A DNA stretch of 64,000 nt. Source: Methanosarcina barkeri str. Wiesmoor (GTDB lineage Archaea > Halobacteriota > Methanosarcinia > Methanosarcinales > Methanosarcinaceae). Below, one piece after another: positions 56,153 through 64,000 of this stretch. The notes under the pieces are model-generated. The model was not told where the DNA came from, made no database searches, and was given only the letters and a program-made list of their open reading frames with translations. Position numbers and translations under genes: made by a program. Within the stretch, counting starts at the first letter, position 1; every line of letters begins with the position of its first letter. The stretch lies in contig NZ_CP009526.1 of NCBI RefSeq assembly GCF_000969985.1, forward strand, positions 1,550,001 through 1,614,000, read 5' to 3'.

Positions 56153-59100
56153 TCAGTTGTTTTCCCTAAATAATATTTTGAAGGTGGTCCCTGAATCTTT
56201 TTGAAGTTCAATTGTGCCTTCCAGTTGTTCAACAAGAATGTTTACAAGCTGTAGACCCAAAGAACTAGTGTTTCTGAAATCAAGACCTTCCGGAAAACCC
56301 AACCCATTGTCCGAAACTACCAGTGAATATTGACTACTTTTATTAATTGAGCTCTTTGCACCAATATTATTAGTGATATTACTTATACTTTTATTCTTTA
56401 CATTCTCTTCAGCCTTGCAAAGTTTTATTCGGATTTCTCCTTTTCTGTCCTGAGGAAAAGCATGTTTCAAGGAATTGGATACAAGCTCATTAATAATTAT
56501 TCCCAGAGGGACTGCCGTGTCCATTCCAATAAAGGTTTCTTCAACATCCAGTTGCATCCTTACATCGCCTCCGACACTGTATGAGCGAAGAAGATCTGCA
56601 GTCAATTTTTGAAGATATTCCGAAAAATCGAGGACTTCGCTATTTCTTGACCTGTACAACTCTTCATGGATTATAGCCATGGTGGCAACCCGATTCTGGC
56701 TTTCACGGAAAGCTTCAAGTACTTCCTTTTCGCTGAATTTTTCAGCCTGGAGTTCCAGAAGGCTGGAAATAACCTGAAGATTGTTCTTTATGCGGTGATG
56801 GATTTCTTTTTTACGGATTTCTTCTATTTTCCTCAGAGATTCTTCAGCTTCTTTTTGCCCGGTTATATCATAAACCGCACCATGCAGGATTCTTTTCTTG
56901 CCTGCAGGGTCCGAAATATTCTGGACAATCTCACGAACCCATTTTATTTTTCCATCCCTGTGCCTTATACGATATTCATGCTCTATGAAAAGTAGTGCAT
57001 CATTCTTTAATCTTTTATTACTTTTAACGAGTTTTTCCCAGTCTTCAGGAAGAACAATCTGGCGCCAGTTTACTTTTCCTGAGATGAAATCTTCTCTCCG
57101 ATATCCTGTAATTTCCTCTACACTTCCTTCCAAAAGAATGAGTTTGAAATCCAGATTTCCCTGGAAGGCTATACCCCTATAATTTTTCATAAAGAATCTG
57201 TACCGCTCTTCACTTTCTTTCAGTTTTTTCGATGCAAGTTTTAGCCCTGTAATATCTTTCATTACCCCGATATCTCTGTAAGAGTGTCCCTGACCATCTT
57301 TCAGGAAAATCCTGCTGTCTTCAAAATACAGATATGTTCCGTCTTTCCTTTGGAATCTATACTCGATAACGAATCTATTTCCTCTCTCTCTGTATTTTTC
57401 AAGCTGTTCAATTATCTCTTTGCGATCTTCGGGATGAATATGTACTTCCCAGGCCTTCATGTTAAAATTCTGGAACTCTTCCAGGCTATACTGAGTAAGC
57501 TCTTTAATGGCTCCCGACCATTCTATTTTACCTGTGAGCCTATCATAATCGTATACTATCTGGCCTGTCTGTTCTGTAACAATCCTATACCTTTCCTCAC
57601 TTTTCTGGACTCTTTCAGTTGCCTTCTTTCTCTCTGTAATGTCTTTAATGACCCCAAGAACCCTGTATATTCCCTTGCTTTCATCTTTCAGGTAAACGCC
57701 GCTGTCTTCTACAGGAAAATAGTTACCATCCTTTCTACGGAATCGGTATTCTTCAATGTATTTTTCTCCATTATTCATACAACTTTCATGGGCTTTTCCA
57801 GCTTTTTTCCTGTCTTCAGGATGGACGTGATCAGCCCAGAGTTCAGGAGTGAGACCCTGAAACTCTTCAAAGCTATATCCTGTAAGTTCCTCAATTGCGC
57901 CTACCCACGAGCTGCAATTACTTTTCACATCATAATCATAGATGAGCTGCCCGGTCTGTACTGCAACTGCCCTATAACGTTCCTCATTTATCTCAAGAAC
58001 TTCACCGGCAAGTTTTCTTTCAGTTATATCTTTTATTACTCCGACAGCCCTGTATGTTTGACCTTTTTCACCTAAAAAGTAAATCCCGCTGTCTTCAGCA
58101 TGGAAGTAACTCCCGTCCTTCTTTTTGAACCTGTATTCTTCAAGATATTTTCCCCCGGTTTTCATACAGTGCTGATGGTTTTTCCATGCTCTTTCCTGAT
58201 CGTCTTCATGGATACGTGTGATCCAGTCTTTGATGTCTACCTGTTTGAAATCCTCAGAACTGTAACCCGTAAGCTTTGATATGGCTCCTGCCCAGTCAAT
58301 CTTCCCTGAATCGAGATCATAATCGTAAACAAGCTGCCCGGTCTGCTCGGCAGCGATCCGATATCTCTCTTCACTTTTCCTGAAGGTTTTTTCAGCTGCT
58401 TTACGCTGAGTTATATCATGCATTATTCCGACAATACCGGCTACTTTCCCTGATCTGTCCTGATAGGTGGTCTTGTGGAAAAGGAAATCCCTGTGCACAC
58501 CGTCAGCACAGATCACCTTTGTTTCGTAATAGTTGCTTCCCTTTTCTTCAATAAGGCTCGTTTCATCCTTAAGATATATTTCTGCAAGCTCTTTTGGAAC
58601 TCTTTTGTGAAACTCAAGGAAAGAACTTCCTATAACCTCTTCCTTGGGAAGTCCCATAATCTGCCTGGCGAAGCTCTCATTACAGTTTACATATGTTTCA
58701 TTCAGATCCCTCTGGAAAACAGGGCTTGGGATATTATCAAGCAGAGTTTCCAGAAACTGCACATTGTTCTGAAGTTTATTCTCAATTTTTCTTCTTTCTA
58801 TTACTTCATGTACAAGTTTCTCATTTGCTTCCATGTACGCAAGGGTCTTTTTTTCGACAAGTTCTTCCAGTTCTTGCTGATGAATCTGAAGTTCTTCCTC
58901 GGCATGCAGGTGTTTTATTATCTCAGACAACAAAAAAGCGGCAGAATCCAGGAAATATATATCATCTTCAGTGAATTCTTTCTTTTCTCGGCTGTAAACT
59001 TCCACTACCACAAAAGGCTTATTTATACTTCCTATCAGGACTGTTACTCCGCTGGCTATGCCATATTGCCTGAGAAATTCAATGCATTCAAAGCGGGTTT

Positions 59101-59785
59101 CGTTTTCGATACCTTCCTGGATAATCGGTCTTCCCAAAACAAGGGTATATTCTGCCTGATCCTTTTCTTTTATGATAACACTGTCCATGGCTTCGCCTTT
59201 CCAGCCATATCCTGCCCTCATAATGAAGGTTCCATCAAGCTTGAGTTCCAGAATCCTGGTAAATTCTGTATCAAGGCCCTTAGCAATAATCAGAGCGCTT
59301 TCTTCCAGAATCGCCTGAACGTTTTTACATGTTATGGATAACCTGCTGAGGTTACTAAGGGACAGGTATTGTTTTTCCTTTTTACTAAGTTTTTCTTCGG
59401 TAAGGAGTCTGAGACTTATGTTAAATCCCTCAAGATTTACATACTTGTTTTCCGGAAAAGGGTAGAGTACTGCAACATATGTTGTTTTTCCGGCCTGAAT
59501 CTCAAGATTTTCCGGAGTTTCCTGTGTGAGAACTCTTCTTATATTGTGTCTTAACTCCTGAGGAACCTTTTCCCCTTCTTTTATATCCCAGTATTTGAGA
59601 AGAGCATTAGCTGCCTTGTTTGCACAGAGAACTGTTCCTTCTTTTCCTAGTCTCAGGAAAATATTAGGAGTTGTTGGAGAAAGCTCCTCTATAATTATTT
59701 CTTTACATCTTTCTGGTATTTTTTCTGCTTTCTCGAGTAAATCGCTATTTTTAATGACTTCCAGTCCTCCATTTTTTATTTGCAT
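56153..59785 (-). CDS. Multi-PAS/GAF sensor histidine kinase (HisKA_2 type)
   Basis: A 1210-residue cytoplasmic sensor kinase without membrane helices. An N-terminal PAS-like part (about 35-135) precedes a GAF domain (about 140-297), a coiled coil (about 298-345), a PAS domain (about 345-468), three near-identical PAS-PAC units (about 470-850, each opening SEERYR/NEERYR and ending with a G-V-K/M-DIT-R-K/L block) and a last PAS. The phospho-acceptor helix EIHHRIKNNLQVISSLLELQ (about residue 995) is of the HisKA_2 class, followed by an ATPase domain ending in GTTFKILFREN with the G box LVVSDNGLGFPEG. The tandem PAS units probably arose by internal duplication. Confidence 0.94.
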   Translation of the reverse strand: MQIKNGGLEVIKNSDLLEKAEKIPERCKEIIIEELSPTTPNIFLRLGKEGTVLCANKAANALLKYWDIKEGEKVPQELRHNIRRVLTQETPENLEIQAGKTTYVAVLYPFPENKYVNLEGFNISLRLLTEEKLSKKEKQYLSLSNLSRLSITCKNVQAILEESALIIAKGLDTEFTRILELKLDGTFIMRAGYGWKGEAMDSVIIKEKDQAEYTLVLGRPIIQEGIENETRFECIEFLRQYGIASGVTVLIGSINKPFVVVEVYSREKKEFTEDDIYFLDSAAFLLSEIIKHLHAEEELQIHQQELEELVEKKTLAYMEANEKLVHEVIERRKIENKLQNNVQFLETLLDNIPSPVFQRDLNETYVNCNESFARQIMGLPKEEVIGSSFLEFHKRVPKELAEIYLKDETSLIEEKGSNYYETKVICADGVHRDFLFHKTTYQDRSGKVAGIVGIMHDITQRKAAEKTFRKSEERYRIAAEQTGQLVYDYDLDSGKIDWAGAISKLTGYSSEDFKQVDIKDWITRIHEDDQERAWKNHQHCMKTGGKYLEEYRFKKKDGSYFHAEDSGIYFLGEKGQTYRAVGVIKDITERKLAGEVLEINEERYRAVAVQTGQLIYDYDVKSNCSSWVGAIEELTGYSFEEFQGLTPELWADHVHPEDRKKAGKAHESCMNNGEKYIEEYRFRRKDGNYFPVEDSGVYLKDESKGIYRVLGVIKDITERKKATERVQKSEERYRIVTEQTGQIVYDYDRLTGKIEWSGAIKELTQYSLEEFQNFNMKAWEVHIHPEDRKEIIEQLEKYRERGNRFVIEYRFQRKDGTYLYFEDSRIFLKDGQGHSYRDIGVMKDITGLKLASKKLKESEERYRFFMKNYRGIAFQGNLDFKLILLEGSVEEITGYRREDFISGKVNWRQIVLPEDWEKLVKSNKRLKNDALLFIEHEYRIRHRDGKIKWVREIVQNISDPAGKKRILHGAVYDITGQKEAEESLRKIEEIRKKEIHHRIKNNLQVISSLLELQAEKFSEKEVLEAFRESQNRVATMAIIHEELYRSRNSEVLDFSEYLQKLTADLLRSYSVGGDVRMQLDVEETFIGMDTAVPLGIIINELVSNSLKHAFPQDRKGEIRIKLCKAEENVKNKSISNITNNIGAKSSINKSSQYSLVVSDNGLGFPEGLDFRNTSSLGLQLVNILVEQLEGTIELQKDSGTTFKILFRENN

Positions 59786-60700
59786 ATTTTCCAGTTTACA
59801 AGAACGGGTATCAATATCTTGATTGAAATCCAGGCTAACAGCATCTTACGAGGATTTTTTACTTTATGTTTTTATTCCTTTAGTTCAACATTTCTTAGTA
59901 TCTCCAACTTAGGACTTACGCACTTGAGGAACAAAATAAATTATGTCAAAGACTGTAGGTTCGAGTCCGATTTTAAACAGTTATCTGTCTGATGCTGTTG
60001 ATTCTTCAGTTCAACTGCGTAAGTTTTTCAACTTATAAAATTAATATGGATTCATATGTATTCACCATTTAAAAAGTTATATGCAATTATTGGAATTTTT
60101 AGAAGTTCCACGAGTTATTCAAAATTAGATAGGTTTAAGTAGAGTATGTGGGGATACATTTTTTTGAATATCTGCCAGTATGCGAGGATACATTTTTTTC
60201 TGAATATCTGCCAGAATATTGTCGGTTTACTTCAAACATCCTCAACCTGAAGGAGGCTATCTTTAATTTAAATGCTCCTATATTTTAGTGGCAAAAAATG
60301 AGAGAAAAATTTAATTTTAAAACAACTTTTATAAAATTTTACAATTTGTGAGTTTACTATCTATGATTTTTAAGAATTGCCTTTATTAATTTTTATCAAT
60401 TTTTATGGATTAAAAATTTGATTTAAAGTTAATTACAGTTGCTTTTTATGGAAAAAACTCTATGTTATATTTTTAAAAAAGCTCAGTATATAATAAAATC
60501 ATAATTAATATTAAATTGTTGTCTGTTAAAAAAACATTTTACATAGGAATATTTTTTGTTTGCAAGCAATTTTTCATATAATTTATTTTAAATAAGTTTA
60601 GGGATAATTATAGATTGTAAACTGAAGAGAATAGGTCAAAACAAACTGATCAAAGAGAACAGATTTAGACGACGGTAAAAAACGGATGGATCAACACAAT
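59786..60700. other. AT-rich intergenic region with a small MITE-like element
   Basis: Apart from the inverted-repeat unit at 59911-60026 and a TACGAGGATACATTTTTTT(C)TGAATATCTGCCAG duplication at about 60148-60217, no feature is seen. No ORF is supportable. Confidence 0.35.
59911..60026. mobile_element. MITE-like element with ACTTACGCA ends
   Basis: GGACTTACGCACTTGA at 59911-59926 is matched by the inverted TTCAACTGCGTAAGTTTT at about 60012-60029. The ~115-bp interior has no ORF but contains GGTTCGAGTCC at about 59958, which looks like a tRNA T-loop. A tRNA is otherwise absent. Confidence 0.45.
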
Positions 60701-60736
60701 GGGAAATAACTGGTAGGGTATGTGAGTAAAGAATTG

Positions 60737-60862
60737 CCTGGAAGATGTCCTAATCCGAACGATATACTAATGAGATATTTTCGGAGTTACTGTATCGGGA
60801 GCTACAGTAAAAGGAATAAAACTCTTCCAGGTTCTTTCTAATCATTTTAAAGCGCTTTTTTA
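60737..60862 (+). ncRNA. Candidate structured RNA with a three-way junction
   Basis: CCTGGAAGA 60737-60745 pairs with TCTTCCAGG 60823-60831; inside it TCCT 60748-60751 pairs with AGGA 60812-60815. Enclosed are two hairpins: TCCGAA 60754-60759 with TTCGGA 60780-60785, and TTACTGTA 60787-60794 with TACAGTAA 60803-60810. The palindrome AAAGCGCTTT plus T-run at 60849-60862 may terminate it. A TATA-like ATATAATTTATTTT at about 60577-60590 may be its promoter. Strand is inferred from the T-run. Hand-folded, no family recognised. Confidence 0.5.
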
Positions 60863-61109
60863 GGATTTCAATTGCTTTTCATGGATTTCAATTTTTTTGA
60901 TTGATATCTTTTTGAACCTGCGCATCCGTAAAGCAAAAATTAACGTCAAACTTTTTTAACTAAAGTAGTCTTGAACAAAGTTATATGTCTGTTGGTTACA
61001 GAATCAAGAATTGGACTCAAGAATTTGACACCAACCGACATTTTCCATCCATAATTTATACGGACAATAGTAATATTTTTATAACTAGCATTCCTTATAT
61101 TCAAAAGAT

Positions 61110-61250
61110 ATGGGGAAAATGCACATGCAATTTTCAAAACAAACAAATAGACTGATACTTCTTATAGCAATACTAATTGCTATAATTGCTATCGGATATT
61201 ACTTCGTCTCAGTATCACATAATTTCGCCTTCAAAATAATTCATACATAA
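61110..61250 (+). CDS. Small membrane peptide, 46 residues
   Basis: The frame starts at ATG 61110, with further ATGs at 61119 and 61125; the last has GGGGAAAATGCAC upstream. The peptide holds MQFSKQTNRLILLIAILIAI followed by IAIGYYF, a single hydrophobic helix after a basic start. No family recognised. It could be a small membrane protein or the remains of a secreted protein's signal region. It lies 250 bp after the structured-RNA candidate and is convergent with the ABC ATPase gene. Confidence 0.4.
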   Translation: MGKMHMQFSKQTNRLILLIAILIAIIAIGYYFVSVSHNFAFKIIHT

Positions 61251-61382
61251 TGTTGCTCATTACCAGACTCATTGTTTCTTTTTTCTCCTGGCGCTTCAAT
61301 TGCCTTCTCCTTCTGATTGATTAATTCTGGCTCTCAGGGTAACACTGTTTGTAAAAACCAATGTCAATTTTCTGTTTTTTCT

Positions 61383-62066
61383 TTACTGAACCGTAATTTT
61401 CCCATCAACAAGCCTGATGATTCTATCAGCTTTTAAAGCCATATCATCGTTATGAGTAACTACAATAAATGTCTGATTATACTCCTTATTCAGCTGTCTC
61501 AGCAGCTCGTAGATCATGTCACCTGTTTTTGTATCAAGGTTGCCTGTAGGTTCGTCCCCCAGTACAATTGCAGGGGAACAGCTTAACGCTCTTGCTATTG
61601 CAACTCGTTGATTCTGCCCTCCTGAAAGTTCACCGGGTTTGTGATCCATTCTATCTTCAAGTCCGACTTCTTTCAGGAGTTTTTCGGCAGTTTCCTTTGC
61701 TTCTTTCCTCTTTTTTCCAGCAATTAAAAGTGGTATCATTACATTTTCCAGGGCTGTAAAATCAGGGAGCAAATGATGGTACTGGAAGACAAAACCAAGC
61801 ATCCTGTTCCTTATCTCAGAACGTTCTTTGTCAGACATATTTGTTACATTATTTCTGTCTATCAGTAGAGTACCTGAGCTTGGAGTATCCAGCAGGCCTA
61901 TTAAATGCATAAGTGTACTTTTGCCTGAACCTGATGGCCCGACAATTGCAACGAATTCCCCCTTTTTTATTTTCAGATTTGCATTATCAAGAGCACGGAA
62001 TTCCATCCCGTTTTGATAGGTTTTTGTAAGATTTTTAAGCTCGATTATTGGGCTTTCTTCTGTCAT
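61383..62066 (-). CDS. ABC transporter ATPase, LolD/MacB type
   Basis: A 227-residue ATPase powering export or membrane extraction. Walker A is GPSGSGKST (about residues 40-48), the signature LSGGQNQRVAIARAL, Walker B IVLGDEPTGNLD; the FVFQYHHLLPDFTALENV segment is the Q-loop region typical of LolD/MacB. It follows the permease genes on the same strand but is separated by a 270-bp repeat-bearing gap. The ATG at 62066 starts MTEESPIIEL; the upstream frame to 62087 adds seven residues. Confidence 0.95.
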   Translation of the reverse strand: MTEESPIIELKNLTKTYQNGMEFRALDNANLKIKKGEFVAIVGPSGSGKSTLMHLIGLLDTPSSGTLLIDRNNVTNMSDKERSEIRNRMLGFVFQYHHLLPDFTALENVMIPLLIAGKKRKEAKETAEKLLKEVGLEDRMDHKPGELSGGQNQRVAIARALSCSPAIVLGDEPTGNLDTKTGDMIYELLRQLNKEYNQTFIVVTHNDDMALKADRIIRLVDGKITVQ

Positions 62067-62183
62067 ACTTTTTCCACGCCTCATCAAAGTTATTGAAATT
62101 TAAACAGTCGGGGTTTTATTGACTCTTACAGTCAGGGTTTTATTGACTCTTTTTGATTTTAACTGCGCAAATTCTCAAATTTT

Positions 62184-62258
62184 ATTAGGTGATTATTAGG
62201 TGATTATTAGGTGATTATTAGGTGATTATTAGGTGATTATTAGGTGATTATTAGGTGA
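62184..62258. repeat. 11-bp minisatellite TTAGGTGATTA, about seven copies
   Basis: Perfect tandem units between the permease and ATPase genes. A duplicated block ending GGGTTTTATTGACTCTT occurs just beside it at about 62112-62152. Confidence 0.9.
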
Positions 62259-62337
62259 GCAATCTTAAATTTATAAATAAATTGTACACTAAAATCAGGC
62301 CGCAACAGCTTTTTTACACCCATGAAAAGTGACCATA

Positions 62338-63507
62338 TCAGGCACTTTCTATGGCTTTTACAGGGTCAAGCTTTGCAGCTTTCCTTGCAGGGTAAATACC
62401 TGAGATTATGTTGATTATGAAAGCAAAGAAAGCAGCATATACGAAGTTGAGAGGTTCGACTTCAAGAGGAAGTGTCTGGAGCCCGAAATACATCTCCTGA
62501 GGAACTGCGATTTTATAACTCTGCAGAGTAATGGTTGCAATATAACCCAGAATAGTACCCAAAACCAATCCCATAGCTCCGAGAATTACAGACTGGAAAA
62601 GAAAAACAATCATTATGCTTTTTTGAGAGGCTCCCATAGCTTTTAAGATGCCTATTTCTCGGGTTCGCTGGGCAACAATGGTAATCAGAGTATTTGCAAT
62701 CCCGAAACCAGCAATCCCGTAAATAAGGATGTAGAAAACGTTTACGAAAACCTTCTGAGTGTTTAGAAGATTAAGGATTTCTGCATTTGCTTCTATCCAG
62801 CTTACTGCGTTAAGCTCGGTTTCTCTTTCAATTGAACTTGCTATAATGTCAGCCTGGTAAGGGTCTGAGACCCTGACCCCTATTGTGCTTACAACTCCGG
62901 GTTCATTGAAGAAATCCTGTACCGAGTCCAGCCTTGCATAGGCTGTTACTTCATCTGCCTCAGTTCCTGTGTGAATCAGACCTATAACCTTAAAAGAAGT
63001 TGTTTTTGAGCCAGGAAACACCGCATCTACCCGGTCCCCAGGCTGAACCCCAAGATTTTCCGCAAGTTTATCTCCAAGTACTATTCCGTGCCTTGTATGG
63101 GTAAGCGATAGAAAGCTTCCTTCTATCATATCCTTGCTTACTCTCATAACCTTATCTTCAGCCTCAGGTTCAATCCCCTGAAGTGAAATAGCCTCTGCAT
63201 TATCCTTATATTCCAGGGCTGCCTGACCCAGATATTTGGGAGACACTGCTATAACTCCTTCTTTTTCCATAATCAGGGCCGAATTGGATTTGTAAAGATG
63301 AATGAACCCGTCTTTTTCATCCTGAGGATTGATAACAATATGGGGACTGTTCTCAGTACTGGACTTTATAAGCTCTCCTTGAAAGCCAGAAAGCATCGCC
63401 ATCATTACCGTAATTACGGCTACGGCGAGGGCAACTGCAAGTATGGCAAAAAAGGTTTGCCGTTTTCTGGAAAAAACTTGCCTCAAAGCTATTTTCAATT
63501 CATACAT
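62338..63507 (-). CDS. ABC transporter permease, FtsX/MacB type
   Basis: A 389-residue permease. The first helix (about 18-42, after MYELKIALRQVFSRKRQ) is followed by a large extracytoplasmic domain (about 45-260) and three helices, with the FtsX motif REIGILKAMGASQKSIMI at about 290-310. It ends in ARKAAKLDPVKAIES, shared with the next permease. With the ATPase at 61383 it probably forms a LolCDE/MacB-like exporter. The ATG at 63507 has AGGAGC upstream; the frame to 63534 adds nine residues. Confidence 0.93.
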   Translation of the reverse strand: MYELKIALRQVFSRKRQTFFAILAVALAVAVITVMMAMLSGFQGELIKSSTENSPHIVINPQDEKDGFIHLYKSNSALIMEKEGVIAVSPKYLGQAALEYKDNAEAISLQGIEPEAEDKVMRVSKDMIEGSFLSLTHTRHGIVLGDKLAENLGVQPGDRVDAVFPGSKTTSFKVIGLIHTGTEADEVTAYARLDSVQDFFNEPGVVSTIGVRVSDPYQADIIASSIERETELNAVSWIEANAEILNLLNTQKVFVNVFYILIYGIAGFGIANTLITIVAQRTREIGILKAMGASQKSIMIVFLFQSVILGAMGLVLGTILGYIATITLQSYKIAVPQEMYFGLQTLPLEVEPLNFVYAAFFAFIINIISGIYPARKAAKLDPVKAIESA

Positions 63508-63654
63508 CTGAACAAGCTCCTGGAGATGATACATCTTAGGGTTTTTAGTCAGTTGGGAATCTCATAATTTCCAGAATATTCAATCTATTAAAATATTTTA
63601 TTAAATTTAATAATTTAATCTGAAAGAAACCCGGGAATAATCTTAAATCTGTAC

Positions 63655-64000
63655 TTACTTTGAACTGATAGCCTTCACAGGGTCGAGTTTAGCTGCCTGC
63701 TGAGCAGGGTAAATCCCAGCAATAAGATTCAGCAGAAAAACTGCAAGAATAATGACCAGAATATCTCCAGTTCGGACTATAATGGGAATGGTCGCCATGC
63801 CGCCGTAAAGTTCTGAGGAAGCAGCTGGCATTTCGTACTGGCCTAATCCCAGAGATATTACAACTCCTGTAAGAGTCCCGATAAGAGCACCTAGCAAACC
63901 CAGAATACTACTTTGAAGTACAAAGATTGTCCTTATACTGGAAATAGTAGCTCCCATAGCCCGGAGCATACCGATCTGGCTTGTAGCACCGATAACTGAA
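63655..64000 (-). CDS. ABC transporter permease, FtsX type, C-terminal part
   Basis: The frame continues beyond the window edge; only the last ~115 residues are present. The end carries the FtsX-type SQIGMLRAMGATISSIRTI motif, two to three helices, and a GIYPAQQAAKLDPVKAIS tail nearly identical in plan to the downstream permease. It therefore is the second permease of the same transporter or a duplicate of the first. A 147-bp gap separates the two genes. Confidence 0.9.
   Translation of the reverse strand, partial: SVIGATSQIGMLRAMGATISSIRTIFVLQSSILGLLGALIGTLTGVVISLGLGQYEMPAASSELYGGMATIPIIVRTGDILVIILAVFLLNLIAGIYPAQQAAKLDPVKAISSK

Noticed and set aside
59950-59975. T-loop-like sequence suggesting a tRNA gene
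   Set aside because: No acceptor stem, D arm or anticodon arm can be built around it.
62184-62258. Regular short repeats that could suggest a CRISPR array
   Set aside because: The 11-bp units follow each other without spacers, and no cas gene is in the window. The same holds for the arrays at 7032, 31502 and 41500.

Overview
The window looks like a Methanosarcina chromosome (or a very close relative). The gene set is archaeal: ribosomal protein S8e, Nob1, an Lrp regulator, a GfcR-type PRTase regulator, a PIN/VirB11-like ATPase, a minimal SufC/SufB pair, CobY and CobZ of the archaeal cobamide route, and a giant YVTN/PKD surface protein. TTG starts are frequent, intergenic regions are long and AT-rich, and remnants of several insertion-sequence families are scattered throughout. 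The genus assignment is inference from gene content; no core methanogenesis gene lies inside the window.

Layout. 1-3.5 kb: the 3' part of a KUP potassium transporter and a PIN-KH ATPase. 3.6-5.05 kb: a complete IS4-family element with a 10-bp target duplication. 5.1-7.2 kb: a GNAT acetyltransferase, a coiled-coil membrane protein and minisatellites. 7.6-14.6 kb: a PadR regulator and DHA2 drug exporter, then a segmental duplication that copied the exporter's 3' end and a pilin-like gene around a 2.75-kb segment with a secreted protein and a 54-residue protein. 14.6-17.5 kb: a decayed IS256 fragment, a methyltransferase and a third pilin-like remnant. 17.5-27.2 kb: housekeeping genes (hisH, AIR-synthase relative, NfeD/stomatin operon, DnaJ-S1-DHH nuclease, gfcR, nob1). 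28.2-31.1 kb: acetyltransferase/flavoprotein pair, DUF169 protein and a small conserved protein. 32-35.3 kb: S8e, Lrp plus aminotransferase, and a DUF5591 protein. 35.5-40.6 kb: the 1667-residue surface protein. 41.7-48.5 kb: an uninterrupted minus-strand run cobD-cbiB-cobZ-cobS-cobY-sufC-sufB-unknown. 48.9-50.6 kb: hisS and a TM2-like protein. 50.6-55.3 kb: mobile-element debris with a YitT-like membrane protein and a secreted rhodanese. 55.7-59.8 kb: a multi-PAS histidine kinase with its response regulator. 61.4-64 kb: a LolCDE/MacB-type ABC transporter.

Genes that work together. CobD, CbiB, CobZ, CobS and CobY cover the aminopropanol arm and nucleotide-loop assembly of cobamides. They run directly into SufC/SufB, an Fe-S assembly pair, and this CobD carries a Cys-rich C-terminal domain. 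NfeD and the stomatin form a classic membrane-protease pair. The kinase and receiver form a two-component pair.

The most unusual signals are non-coding. At about 60737-60862 there is a well-formed three-way-junction RNA candidate followed by a terminator-like palindrome. The DHH nuclease gene has a structured leader with nested hairpins. There are also two 240-bp MITE copies, one nested in another dispersed repeat, and a probable ATT start codon for sufC. All structures were folded by eye and no database search was possible.
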